A stretch of DNA of 64,000 nucleotides from Pegea sp. RAD2-039 (Eukaryota > Chordata > Thaliacea > Salpida > Salpidae). The notes under the pieces were generated by a model. It saw nothing but the letters and a program-made list of their open reading frames with translations. It searched no databases and was not told the origin of the DNA. Below are positions 26,572 through 37,120 of the stretch, piece by piece (position 1 is the stretch's first letter; every line of letters begins with the position of its first letter). The translations under genes and the position numbers were made by a program. The DNA lies in the NCBI GenBank assembly GCA_034620365.1, contig JAQGEQ010000306.1, positions 1 to 64,000 of the forward strand, read 5' to 3'.

Positions 26572-27180
26572 GGAATTCTGTGGATGGTGTAATGACGTCA
26601 TTGATGACGAAATGGAGCAAGTGATGAATGTTGCGAAGACTGTGAGATCTCTTAAATCGGATTATAATTTATCCAAAATGAAAGCTGACCGTAAGTTGAT
26701 CTTCATCTGATCCTCAAATAGATATTTCTTCTTCAGTCTACGTCACATGTAGTGACGTCACAACTTCCAAATCGCTCTCGAAGTATCAACAAGTCATTCA
26801 GACTTTATCCTACTCATCAAAAGTTGAAATTTTATCCAAAAACCAACCAACCCCTGCGGGTTGCGCGGTTGCTATCGTCAACAGCCAATGTGACGTCAGC
26901 ATCATGTTAAAGGTGGGTATGACGTCATCACTAATTTGTTAGTTATTGATGACGTCATCGTTTTCAGGGAATAATCGATTTTGAAAAAGAAGCGATAAAA
27001 CTGTCGAAATGTGGTGATGACGTCATCCACAAGATTGATGATTTGGAGAAAAAGATGAAAAAAATTGAATATCAGGAAAAAGTCCCTTTGCACGGTCATG
27101 TGTGTTTTGCTGTCAAAGACAACCTACTACGTTTAGTAGTCGTAGGTAAGGATTTAGCAAACACATCAACTCTAGCCAGT
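26572..27180 (+). pseudogene. VARS: Orphan C-terminal exons of valyl-tRNA synthetase
   Basis: Three spliced segments with agreeing phases: 26572-26690, 26737-26912, and 26968 onward. They match the C-terminal part of eukaryotic ValRS: NVAKTVRSLKSDYNLSKMKA, then PAGCAVAIVNSQCDVSIMLK, then GIIDFEKEAIKLSK with a coiled-coil arm ending YQEKVPL. After KVPL (about 27093) similarity stops and the frame runs on with HGHVCFAVKDNLL to a stop at about 27214, so the true C-terminus is missing. Catalytic and anticodon-binding domains are absent upstream. The open frames and good splice sites suggest a recent partial duplication, or a small expressed gene for the ValRS arm. Seven TGACGTCA palindromes lie within it. 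Confidence 0.75.
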
Positions 27181-27214
27181 ATATACACTTTGTACATTAC
27201 TGTGGACATGAAAT

Positions 27215-27890
27215 AAGAAATCTGGTCATCAGCAATGTTTCTATGACAATCTCATAATTGTGTGTGACTTCCATGTGAGTTGCTTCCTCTCGATGTACAA
27301 AATCTATAATCTATAATAATAATGATAATATAATCTATAATGTCAAAATGTGTTATCAAATCTAAAGTGTAAAAATATTTAAATAAAGTGTTTCCGATTT
27401 TTTCTCAAAAAAAATTATGTTTAAAAATAAACTTTTATTTACTCGCGATGTTTAGCCATTTAAATGACAAATTAAATCAGAAAAAAAATTTAAAGTTGAG
27501 TTACAACCACATCCAATATTTTAAAATCTGAGAAACTTATGAAAAGACTTGATTACAACTTAGTATTAAAAATTAATCTTATTATTTGTATATTAAAAAG
27601 TCATTTTTTAAAAATCAGAAGTTAGTAAATAAAAACTAAAATTGATATTTTCTCCTTTCTTAACTAGATGATTTATCTAAAATACTTCTACAGTATGAAT
27701 TAGTAGAAGATATAAGAAGTATGAAGTTTTATATACATAATATATATATATAAATTATATATAAAGTTTATACTTCTCATATATTAATATCTCAAAAGTG
27801 TTTTTAGTTTAAATATCTTGATAATAAATATCTAATAATGATAAAAATAATAAGTTAAAAATTTTCTTAAATTTCAAAATTAAAAACAGA
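27215..27890. other. AT-rich spacer before minisatellite
   Basis: Simple tata-rich sequence, no gene recognised. Confidence 0.5.
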
Positions 27891-27896
27891 AGATCT

Positions 27897-29455
27897 CCAT
27901 CAACAACTAACTATCCATCAACAACTAACTCTCCATCAATAACTAACTCTCCATCAACAACTAACTCTCCATCATCAACTAACTCTCCATCAACAACTAA
28001 CTCTCCATCAACAACTAACTCTCCATCAACAACTAACTCTCCATCAACAACTAACTCTCCATCAACAACTAACTCTCCATCAACAACTAACTCTCCATCA
28101 ACAACTAACTCTCCATCAACAACTAACTCTCCATCAACAACTAACTCTCTCATCAACAACTAACAACTAACTCTCCATCAACATCTAACTCTCCATCATC
28201 AACTAATTCTCCATCATCAACTAACTCTCCATCAACAACTAGCTCTCCATCAACAACTAACTCTCCATCATCAACTAACTCTCCATCATAAACTAACTCT
28301 CCATCATCAACTAACTCTCCATCAACAACTAACTCTCCATCAACAACTAACTCTCCATCAACAACTAACTCTCCATCAACAACTAACTCTCCATCACAAC
28401 TAACTCTCCATCAACAACTAACTCTCCATCAACAACTAACTCTCCATCAACAACTAACTCTCCATCAACAACTAACTCTCCATCAACAACTAGCTCTCCA
28501 TCAACAACTAACTCTCCATCATAAACTAACTCTCCATCAACAACTAACTCTCCATCAACAACTAACTCTCCATCAACAACTAACTCTCCATCAACAACTA
28601 ACTCTCCATCATCAACTAACTCTCCATCATCAACTAACTCTCCATCAACAACTAACTCTCCATCAACAACTAACTCTCCATCAACAACTAACTCTCCATC
28701 AACAACTAACTCTCCATCATCAACTAACTCTCCATCAACAACTAACTCTCCATCACTAACTCTCCATCAACAACTAACTCTCCATCAACAACTAACTCTC
28801 CATCAACAACTAACTCTCCATCATCAACTAACTCCATCATCAACTAACTCTCCAACTAACTCTCCATCAACAACTAACTCTCCATCATCAACTAACTCTC
28901 CATCAACAACTAACTCTCCATCAACAACTAACTCTCCATCAACAACTAACTCTCCATCAACAACTAACTCTCCATCAACAACTAACTCTCCATCAACAAC
29001 TAACTCTCCATCAACAACTAACTCTCCATCAACAACTAACTCTCCATCAACAACTAACTCTCCATCAACAACTAACTCTCCATCAACAACTAACTCTCCA
29101 TCAACAACTAACTCTCCATCAACAACTAACTCTCCATCATCAACTAACTCTCCATCAACAACTAACTCTCCATCAACAACTAACTCTCCATCAACAACTA
29201 ACTCTCCATCAACAACTAACTCTCCATCAACAACTAACTCTCCATCAACAACTAACTCTCCATCAACAACTAACTCTCCATCAATAACTAACTCTCCATC
29301 AACAACTAACTCTCCATCAACAACTAACTCTCCATCATCAACTAACTCTCCATCAACATCTAACTTTCCATCAACAACTAACTCTCCATCAACAACTAGC
29401 TCTCCATCATCAACTAACTTTCCATCATAAACTAACTCTCCATCATCAACTAACT
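27897..29455. repeat. 18-bp minisatellite, ~1.56 kb
   Basis: Roughly 85 copies of 'ctctccatcaacaactaa', with interspersed 'catcatcaac' variants and a few indels. An 82-codon minus-strand frame within it is a direct product of the 18-bp period and is not a gene. Confidence 0.97.
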
Positions 29456-29459
29456 CATT

Positions 29460-30710
29460 TAACTAACTAATAAATTTTTAATTTTAATAAAATGCTGATT
29501 TGTCAGAATCTTGTAGTTGCATCTTCAGACTCAGAAGAGATACAAAACTGGGAAGAAAAGTTGAAGATTTGATTCTAAAATTCATCATCTTTCAATTGTG
29601 TCTTAGATGTTGGTTCAAATAAACAGAAAATAAATTTAATGTTTCATTTCGTCAGTTGGAATTTAAGAAGATTTTAAAGATCTGTTTCAAATAATCTACA
29701 AATTCTAAAAATAGATCTTTCTATAATATCATTACAATCGAAATTATCCTTCAAGTCAATACTTTAACTGGTTTTCAACAAATATAAATAAAGTTTCAGT
29801 TCTATAAATTGCAAATATAAGATTTAAAAACTTTATTAGCAGTTTATGGTTCAAAGTTTTTTGTATATTTCTAAAAATTTATAAAAATAAATCCTAAATT
29901 ATTTTTGTTAAAAGTCCATAAAAGTATAAATATTATTATCAAACGTAAAAGAGATGTATTAATTCTATAACAAAAATCATAAACATTAAAATAAATAAAT
30001 ATTAATGAACTTAAAACATATTTTTATAAAATTAATTTATTTCTACTTTAGAAAGTTTGAACTTTTTGTCTTTAATATCTTGGAACAATTTAAAGCCTTA
30101 AAAATAGTAAATCAAGTTAGTATTGATCAATTATCTTAATTTTAATAATAAATTTGGATATTTTTATATTTTACAATTCAACAAGTGTTACATAACAAGT
30201 TTACATAAAACCATTAAGTTTATCTTTTATTTATTTTCTTCTTAAAATGTTTAGTTTTTATAAAGATTATTATCGAGTTATTTGGATAAAATTCTAAATA
30301 TTAATAATTCTAAATCACCTTTAGAAAATAAAATATTTTTACTATCTTAGAAATGAGTTGAATTTATTCGATTAAAACTTATATTTTAAATTTAGTTTGA
30401 CGAATTAAATTAAAAATATTTAAAAAAATTTAAATATTTGATTTAAAAATCTAAAAGTTTTTAAAATACTTTTATTTTGATGCAAAAAATTACTCAAAAA
30501 ACAATGATTTTTTTGAAAAGTTTTTTTATAAGAAATAAATAAAATCAAATAATATTTATAAATTGTTATAAAAATTAAATAAAAAATATTTATTTTATTT
30601 GCAATCAAAATTTTTCACTTTTAAATTTATAGAAAAATTCCACTGAAAAAAAAACTTTTAAATTAAAGAAAAATCCTAAAAAAAATTTGAAGATCAGAAA
30701 AGATACTTTT
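29460..30710. other. AT-rich intergenic
   Basis: No gene recognised. A 62-codon frame at 30608-30420 has the composition of background. Confidence 0.45.
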
Positions 30711-30715
30711 TGAGA

Positions 30716-31129
30716 TCAGCCATTTTTCAAGTCATCACGATGATAATCAAACTCATAACTCATTGGGACTTCTTCTATTTGAGATGAATATTTCGAGAGA
30801 TTTCTGTATCTCTGATCTTTCTGTATTCCTCTAGAATGTTTTGAAGCTAAGACCTTCTGTAAGAGGATCAATTTTACCACAACTCCAATTAATACAAGGA
30901 TTGTGACAGATGAAAAAATAGAGAGACCAATAAAACAACTTCTTAAATATGAATCACATTCAGTAGAAAATTGAATCAATTTAGCGCCATCTAGCGGTTG
31001 TTCTGTGAGGTTTATTTTAGGACAAGACACATTTTTAAGTGAGATGTTGAAAGGCTTTTCAAAAGTTGTTTTATCCGGAAGTATAATTTGCCCGAAACCA
31101 TCTTCGTGTTGGTAACTACAAATAGTCAT
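30716..31129 (-). CDS. Single-pass membrane glycoprotein, probably terminal exon
   Basis: Frame of up to 137 codons. The N-terminal ~60 residues have three N-glycosylation sequons (NIS, NVS, NLT) and several Cys. Next come a strong transmembrane segment (about 66-90, FIGLSIFSSVTILVLIGVVV) and a basic/hydrophilic cytoplasmic tail with several Tyr. There is no signal peptide. A plausible acceptor (ATTTGTAG, just inside the apparent ATG at about 31115) suggests this is the last exon of a larger type I receptor. Upstream exons are not found within 31.34-32.8 kb; a SINE lies between. Family unknown. It could instead be a type III protein starting at 31129. Confidence 0.55.
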   Translation of the reverse strand: MTICSYQHEDGFGQIILPDKTTFEKPFNISLKNVSCPKINLTEQPLDGAKLIQFSTECDSYLRSCFIGLSIFSSVTILVLIGVVVKLILLQKVLASKHSRGIQKDQRYRNLSKYSSQIEEVPMSYEFDYHRDDLKNG

Positions 31130-31162
31130 TTAGATAAAAAGCTGAAAAAATAAGTTTATTAT

Positions 31163-31332
31163 TTTTTATGTATATAAATGCGAAGGAGGGTGTCTAAAGA
31201 GAGTACATCTCGCTAACACACATTCTCACGAATTTTTATCTTAGGAGTTTATAAATATGTCTCCACCTGGGGTCGAGCCCGGTACTTTCTAGCTAGAAGG
31301 TAGGTGTAGTAACCGCTTCGCCACCTAGCAAG
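31163..31332 (-). mobile_element. tRNA-headed SINE with LINE-derived 3' tail
   Basis: Read on the minus strand, a tRNA-like head (31332 to about 31262) has an A-box-like 'gtggcgaagcgg' and a B box 'gggctcgacccc'. After a short linker comes 'gtgagaatgtgtgttagcga' and 'ctccttcgcattta'. These are the same two blocks that form the 3' end of the LINE at 57.9 kb and of the LINE fragment in EPHX4. The element is therefore built as a classic SINE parasitising that LINE. Confidence 0.85.
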
Positions 31333-31339
31333 ACTTTTA

Positions 31340-32800
31340 ATTTTAATCTAACTTTTGAAAAATCATTTTTATATCAAGTCTTTTTAAGATAAATAACTTC
31401 AAAAAAGTAACAAAAAACAGAATTGTAAAAACTAGAAAAACAAAAACTAGAATAACAAAAACTAGAATAACAAAAACTAGAATAACAAAAACTAGAATAA
31501 CAAAAATCTACAAAACAGTCTGAATCATATAAGTAGCTCTTTAATATTAAAAATTAGCAAATTTACTAATTGTAATTTAAGTAATGTTTAATCATAGATA
31601 AAGAAATACAAATATACTCAATGAACTAAAACTTTATAGCTTTACAGAAAATAAATAAAAAATATTACTTTAAAATAAATAATGTTTATAAAAGTTCATT
31701 ATTATTGTAAGAAAGTAAAGTTTGAAGTTTGGATATTTCATAAATTTCAGTCAAAATATTACCACATGTTTATTCTTTAAACAAATTTATTAAAATGAAT
31801 AAGTTGTTGTTTATATAAATTATAAATAATTTACTAAATATAAATAATCATTAAATGATTAGAGCAAGTTAAATCTAAAATCTAAATTTAAAAAATATAA
31901 TTAGAAACACTTAAATTAAATAAAGTAAAACTTATTATTACACCTTACAAAGCTGTTGACTAAAGCTTATTTTCTATATTAGTATTAAAAAAAACCCAAA
32001 ACTTTTTTAAGTGCTTTGTTTATATAAATAAAAAGATATGTAAACATTGTCTCATAGTAATATAGATTAAACAAACAAAATTCTTTTAATCAATTTAAAA
32101 TGTTGTAATTACATTTGTTAAAAAATACAGATAGAAATATAAGTGATATCTTCAAAAATATTTTTAAAATATACATTTTAATACCTTTTTCTAAGATTAT
32201 TATAAACTAAACATATTTAAATTTCAAGTAAAAACTAATAATTTTATTCTTATAATTTCACAATAACAAATAAAAATATCTTTTAATTTAACTTTTTTGA
32301 TTTATTCTTAGAAAATTCACAAACTTATATAAATTAAATCTTTATATTTTTCTAAACATTTGATTTTACAAATCATTTTGATATAAAACTTATTCAAGTA
32401 CATAATATTTTCATAAAATTGAGAAAATATTTTCTCTTTCTTGTAAACAATAAATGATTACTAAAATAATTCAATTTCCACTAAGCTTTTGTATTTGTTT
32501 TAAATGATTTGATTCATAATTTTTTTATTTAAAAGTGATATTCAAAGAATTAAATTAAAAATGTATATATCCTTATAAGGAATATTAGAACTTAGTATCT
32601 AAGTATTTTGTATCTTAGCTGGTTTAACAGGAAGCTACTTTTCAAAGATAAGTTCATCTTTTCTTACAATCGTCAACAAAAAAATGACAATCAGAACAAA
32701 GAACAATAAAAAATTAAAAATAGATTTTTAGTGTTTCTATTTGAATTGTGAAAAATGATATAAAAAAGATTTTGAAATTTTCAAATCATTTTCTATTTGA
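31340..32800. other. AT-rich intergenic with 15-bp array
   Basis: A 15-bp repeat 'aacaaaaactagaat' occurs about five times at 31430-31505. The rest is AT-rich with no recognised gene. The final ~100 bases before 32808 should be the promoter and leader of the peptide precursor gene. Confidence 0.5.
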
Positions 32801-32807
32801 TGTCACA

Positions 32808-33116
32808 ATGAGACTTCTTTTTCTGATTCTCGCGCTTTCTTTTACTCTTGGAGAAGGACAGCGTTTTGAAGACGACGGGACTGATGACGTCATTCTAAGC
32901 AATGATGACGTCATACTTGATGAGGATTGGCTGATGTTTAAAGAAGAGCTCTCACCATTTGTAAGTTATCTTTTCAAGATTATCTTCATCAAAAGTTTTT
33001 GATCTTTTCAGCTTCGGATCGGATATAAGATCTTGAAGAAGATGTCCAAGAGATCTTTTAATCGGAAGATGAGGAAGATAATTAAGAAGAATGTAATTCG
33101 GCGAACTCTTGGATAA
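32808..33116 (+). CDS. Secreted acidic/basic peptide precursor (host-defence-peptide-like)
   Basis: Two exons, 32808-32960 and 33012-33116 (donor GTAAGT, acceptor TTTTCAG), encoding 85 aa. Residues 1-17 form a signal peptide. Residues ~20-47 are strongly acidic (several Asp-Asp pairs). Exon 2 encodes a 34-residue C-terminus with 14 Lys/Arg and no Asp/Glu. This is the layout of cationic antimicrobial peptide precursors, where an acidic pro-segment neutralises a basic mature peptide, with the charge switch placed exactly at the intron. No cysteines, so a linear amphipathic peptide is expected. Paralogues lie at 58.8 and 61.1 kb. Function is inferred from layout only; a basic nucleic-acid-binding or signalling peptide is an alternative. 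Confidence 0.65.
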
Positions 33117-33204
33117 GTCAGTCGCTGAATTCATGAAAAAATTTTTATTAAATTTTAAATTTGAATATTTTTAACGAAAAAAAATCTTTTTCAGAATCGG
33201 GAGC

Positions 33205-33335
33205 AAATCTTGCAAAAGATCAAGATCTTATTCTTCCAAAGATCAAGATCTTATTCTTGCAAAAGATCAAAATCTTATTCTTCCGAAAGATCAAAATCTT
33301 ATTCTTTCAAAAGATCAAGATCTTATTCTTGCAAA
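33205..33335. repeat. 24-bp repeats downstream of peptide gene
   Basis: Five units of about 24 bp around 'agatcaagatcttattctt', each with the self-complementary AAGATCTT or a variant. It starts about 90 bases after the stop codon and may be in the 3' UTR. Confidence 0.85.
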
Positions 33336-33349
33336 AGATATTGTTGTTT

Positions 33350-34560
33350 TATAATCACTTTTTTTAATAATAAATATTTGATAGAAATAAAAACTTTTAA
33401 AAATCATTTTTTGTATTTTTTATTCTTCAATTTGCTTTCTGAGTAAAAAAACTTAAAGATAAACTTCTTAAAGAGGATTTTTTTTGAACAGTAGATGTAT
33501 ACAGCAAAATTATTACAAAAAGATTAAAAACCAAATATAAAATATCTAAAAGATAAAAATTAATTATTTTTGAGATAAAGATGAAACTTATTCGTTGTTT
33601 TTAGAAATAAAAATTTTTTTCAAGAAATTTCTCAAAAGTGTTTTTAGTTTCAGTATTTTGATAAAAAAAATAAATTAAAATTTTTTTTAACTTTTAAATA
33701 AAAAAAACTTTAGTTGGGAATTGTTATTCAAGATGTTAGATTCACTTAATAATTTTAAATAAGTTTTTTTTAAATATCTTGCTCATTAGCAGCATTTAGC
33801 GGTTAAAAATTTAATACGTTTTCATCTAACAAAACTGGATAAAATATTATGCAGTGCTTATAGAAAAACATTTTTTTATCTCAAAAAGTTACATTGGTAT
33901 TGAAAGTTTTTCTCAAAAGTTTATTGCATTTTTTCTATTTAAGCCTAATTCACAACTTCTTTTTTTCTTTCATCACATCAATCTATTTATAGATTTTAAT
34001 CAATCAAAAATTACATTTATCAAAGTTTATATATCATTATTTATTTAAGTAGGTCAGTTAGATGTATCTTTTACATTCTCGTTTGTATGGTGTGTCTTGT
34101 AAAAGTGCCACTTTTATATCTAATGGATAACAAGACATATAGTGAAGTTTAAGAATTTATTCTGTAGTAAGCTTTCAAAAAATTTTTTGTTTTATTTATC
34201 TTCTACAGATAACATTTTGTAGAAATAATTTCACACTTTTGAAAGTATCATAATTTTCTTGTTGGAATATTTGATGAAAGTTTATGAACCACAAAATCAC
34301 CAAATACTTTTTTAAATAATAAAACTGTCGTTTTGACTCATTCTAATTCTCCTATTTAAAATTCTTCTATTTTAGTATTAAATTTATTCTTTTAGTTTTC
34401 GTCTACTATAAGCTTTTTGAAATTAAATGGTTGACTTTCTAAGGTTGTCAAACTTCTTTTTAAATAATCTTTTTGAGTTTCCAAATACATCTGCAGCTCT
34501 TAACGAGATTTAGAAGTTGGAATCAGCGACTTATTTTCACAAATTTTTAGTCACGTGATA
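33350..34560. other. AT-rich intergenic
   Basis: No gene or repeat recognised. A 64-codon plus frame at 33854 has background composition. Confidence 0.45.
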
Positions 34561-34561
34561 A

Positions 34562-35240
34562 TTAAATGAGCTTACTCTTAAAACGATAAAAATTTTTAAA
34601 TATATCTTATGACTTGAATTTTAATGCTAGTATTTTTAAGCTGGTATTCCTAATAAAACTAACTTTATTAAAATACTTCAAGCATAAAATACGATATAAT
34701 CTGAATATGACGTAAATAGCTAGTGAAAATTGTTCTATTTAAACATCTTATATTGTTCAAAAAACAATTCAAATCTTATTAAGTTTAAAACTATTAGGTA
34801 ATAGTAGGTGAAAGAATGAAATAACAATTCGTACAATTCTACAAAGTTTGTGAAACTACAAATTCATTGTCAATTATAAAGTTGAGAAGTTGAGATAGGG
34901 TGTAGTTAGGTTTTATTTTTTTTTAGGTTTTTTGAAACAATAAAAGTAATTAATTATTAATAAAAATATTCTTTCAACTAAACTAATTTTTTAAACTTTT
35001 TACTAAAGATTTTGGTGTTTTTGGCAAAAAAGTTATTTTTAAAACTGATTAAAATATTTTAGAGAATAAATATTTAACTATTTCTTGAACCATGGTGAAA
35101 CTGCAAAATATTTTGCTTGGATTGACGATCTATTTCTATAGTATCTTCATCAATATTCTTTTTATGTTTTATCTTCTTATCAAAGGAGTTTTCAGAAAAG
35201 GTCCTTTGGCTTTAATAAAGTTTTTCTTACCTTCAGAAGG
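34562..35240 (+). repeat. Inverted copy of EPHX4 promoter and exon 1
   Basis: Reverse complement of 13112-11935 with an internal deletion of about 0.4 kb. Homology runs through the start codon context (AACCATGG) and 48 codons of exon 1. It ends at about 35235-35245, inside the codons for FFLPS. Confidence 0.88.
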
Positions 35241-35682
35241 ACCTACTCACACTGGTGAGAAACCATTTCTGTGTGGTGTTTGTCAAAAAGGTTTTTCTCA
35301 AAATGCTCACCTAAAGATACACGAAAGAACTCACACTGGTGAAAAACCATTTCAGTGTGGTGTTTGTCAAAAAGGTTTTTCTCAAAATGCTAACCTAAAG
35401 ACACACGAAAGAACTCACACTGGTGAGAAACCATTTCTGTGTGATGTTTGTCAAAAAGGTTTTTCTCAAAATGCTAGCCTAAAGATACACGAAAGAACTC
35501 ACACTGGTGAGAAACCATTTCAGTGTGGTGTTTGTCAAAAATGTTTTACTCGAAATGCTAACCTAAAGATACACGAAAGAACTCACACTGGTGAAAAACC
35601 ATTTCAGTGTGGTGTTTGTCAAAAAGGTTTTTCTGTAAAGTCAAATCTTAATCGTCATGTACTAATTCACTATGGTAAATAA
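35092..35682 (+). CDS. Chimeric gene: EPHX4 N-terminal anchor fused to five C2H2 zinc fingers
   Basis: A 196-aa uninterrupted frame. Residues 1-48 are nearly identical to the epoxide hydrolase N-terminus, including its membrane anchor, with one Arg-to-Lys change at residue 31. From residue ~52 follow five C2H2 fingers (C-x2-C-x12-H-x3-H) starting at Cys61, 89, 117, 145 and 173, with TGEKP linkers and a short C-terminal YGK. The fingers closely resemble those of the 47.2-47.7 kb gene. The EPHX4 promoter was copied along with exon 1, so transcription is plausible. If translated from the shared ATG the fingers would carry an ER anchor, an odd place for DNA-binding modules. Orientation would decide whether they face the cytosol. 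Confidence 0.85.
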   Translation: MVKLQNILLGLTIYFYSIFINILFMFYLLIKGVFRKGPLALIKFFLPSEGPTHTGEKPFLCGVCQKGFSQNAHLKIHERTHTGEKPFQCGVCQKGFSQNANLKTHERTHTGEKPFLCDVCQKGFSQNASLKIHERTHTGEKPFQCGVCQKCFTRNANLKIHERTHTGEKPFQCGVCQKGFSVKSNLNRHVLIHYGK

Positions 35683-35946
35683 TCTTTTGTATATGTAAAT
35701 AAATTGTATGTATAAATAAATATGTATATATGTGTAAATTTTTCCTTAGTTTTTTGTAATTTTAATGTTGAAATTAGTAGTCAGTAAAAAAGTTAGATTA
35801 TTTTTAACAAATGTTATTTTTATTTTACAGATTTTAACTAGAAATGTTTCAAAACATCTTTCATAAAGTAAATCTTTATCATAAAATAAAAGTAATCATT
35901 GACATCAAATGTCGTCTAACAATTGAGTTAAGATTATTTTAAACAA

Positions 35947-37040
35947 GTTTGTTGTTACTATTTACGGTTCTTGTGAAACGAACTTAAGAATTACTTTATT
36001 TTAAGCAAGAATTTAGTAATAGAATTATACAAGTATCAGCCTAAGAGAGACAACAGCACAGTTAATTCTCAACGATATGTTTGACTTTATCGTAGAATCA
36101 GTCGTCAATATTTATATTTTTTTCTGGTAACCTATCTTACGACTAGTACGAAGTAATTGAGAACATAATATAGTGAGAATAATATTACTAAATTTAAAAC
36201 TTAATCTCATTTAATCAACAATAATCTGACCAAACCTGAAACTTATACACAACTGCATTAATCCAAGTGAAAACATGAAGTTTACAAAAGGCTTATACTA
36301 AAATTATGAATACTAATACCTCTACATACCTTAAATATTCTGTCCATATATCATCCTATCATATATGGTATCAACAAGAAGTAATATCTTCTGTCCCATT
36401 TCCTTGTTTTCAAAAAAAAAACTGGACAACGTTTTGAAGTAAGTCATAACTTTCTGAACAAAACTTTAAAATTAATTGATTAAATCACTGACTTCAGAAG
36501 TTGTGAGATTTGATTACTCCTTGGAAGTGACTTTCAAAACTCAAATTGTTCTTGCCAATTCAGTTTGTTTTGATAATCTAAACAATTTTCTATTTTAGTT
36601 TATGTCTACTTCCTTTACTTGGGACCTAACCACAGATTCTGTTGTATTTATAATCTTCCAACAGCGTTTCACTGTCCAATGATATATGGAATTTAAAAGT
36701 TAATTATATTATCATGTGATAATTTTTGTAATTCTCGATGAATGATTAATTTTTCCGACAAAGATCAGGCTAGTCCTGTCTTTAGTAGATTTTATTTATG
36801 ATAGTTTGCTTTGATAAATTTCAATGATTAGTTGACATAGAGTTTGTTAATTCATTCACAGAAGAGCAATTTTGATGTTTTCAAAATTTGTGATTTTTTT
36901 AAAGAGCTAAAAGATAATTCTATTTTATAACAGACTTCTGAATTTGTTTAAGATAAAATAATTTGGGTATTAGGCATCATTCTAAAGATGAAATAATTCT
37001 TAAGTTCTTTTCACAAGAACCGTAAGAAGTAACAACAAAC
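35947..37040. mobile_element. 1.09-kb element with ~50-bp terminal inverted repeats (copy 1)
   Basis: The ends are imperfect inverted repeats starting 'gtttgttgttac' and continuing 'acggttcttgtgaaa', about 50 bases. There is no reading frame of note inside, so it is non-autonomous (MITE-like). The right end abuts a decayed zinc-finger segment. No clear target-site duplication seen. An equal-length copy is in the other palindrome arm. Confidence 0.7.
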
Positions 37041-37120
37041 ACACTGTAATGACTTTTCACCAGTCTGAGTTCTTTCATGACTATTTAGGTGAGACTTACA
37101 AGAAAAACTTTGTAAACAAC
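37041..37120 (-). pseudogene. Decayed C2H2 zinc-finger segment
   Basis: On the minus strand this reads like SHLNSHERTQTGEKSLQC, a finger C-terminus plus TGEKP-type linker. It is squeezed between LINE RT sequence and the TIR element. The other arm has the same at 45290-45354. It shows that both mobile elements landed in or next to an ancestral zinc-finger gene. Confidence 0.65.

Noticed and set aside
27911..28159. 82-codon VVDGEL-type repeat frame
   Set aside because: Direct translation of the 18-bp minisatellite.
27897..29455. CRISPR-like array
   Set aside because: No alternating repeat and unique spacer; it is an uninterrupted 18-bp tandem repeat in a eukaryotic genome.
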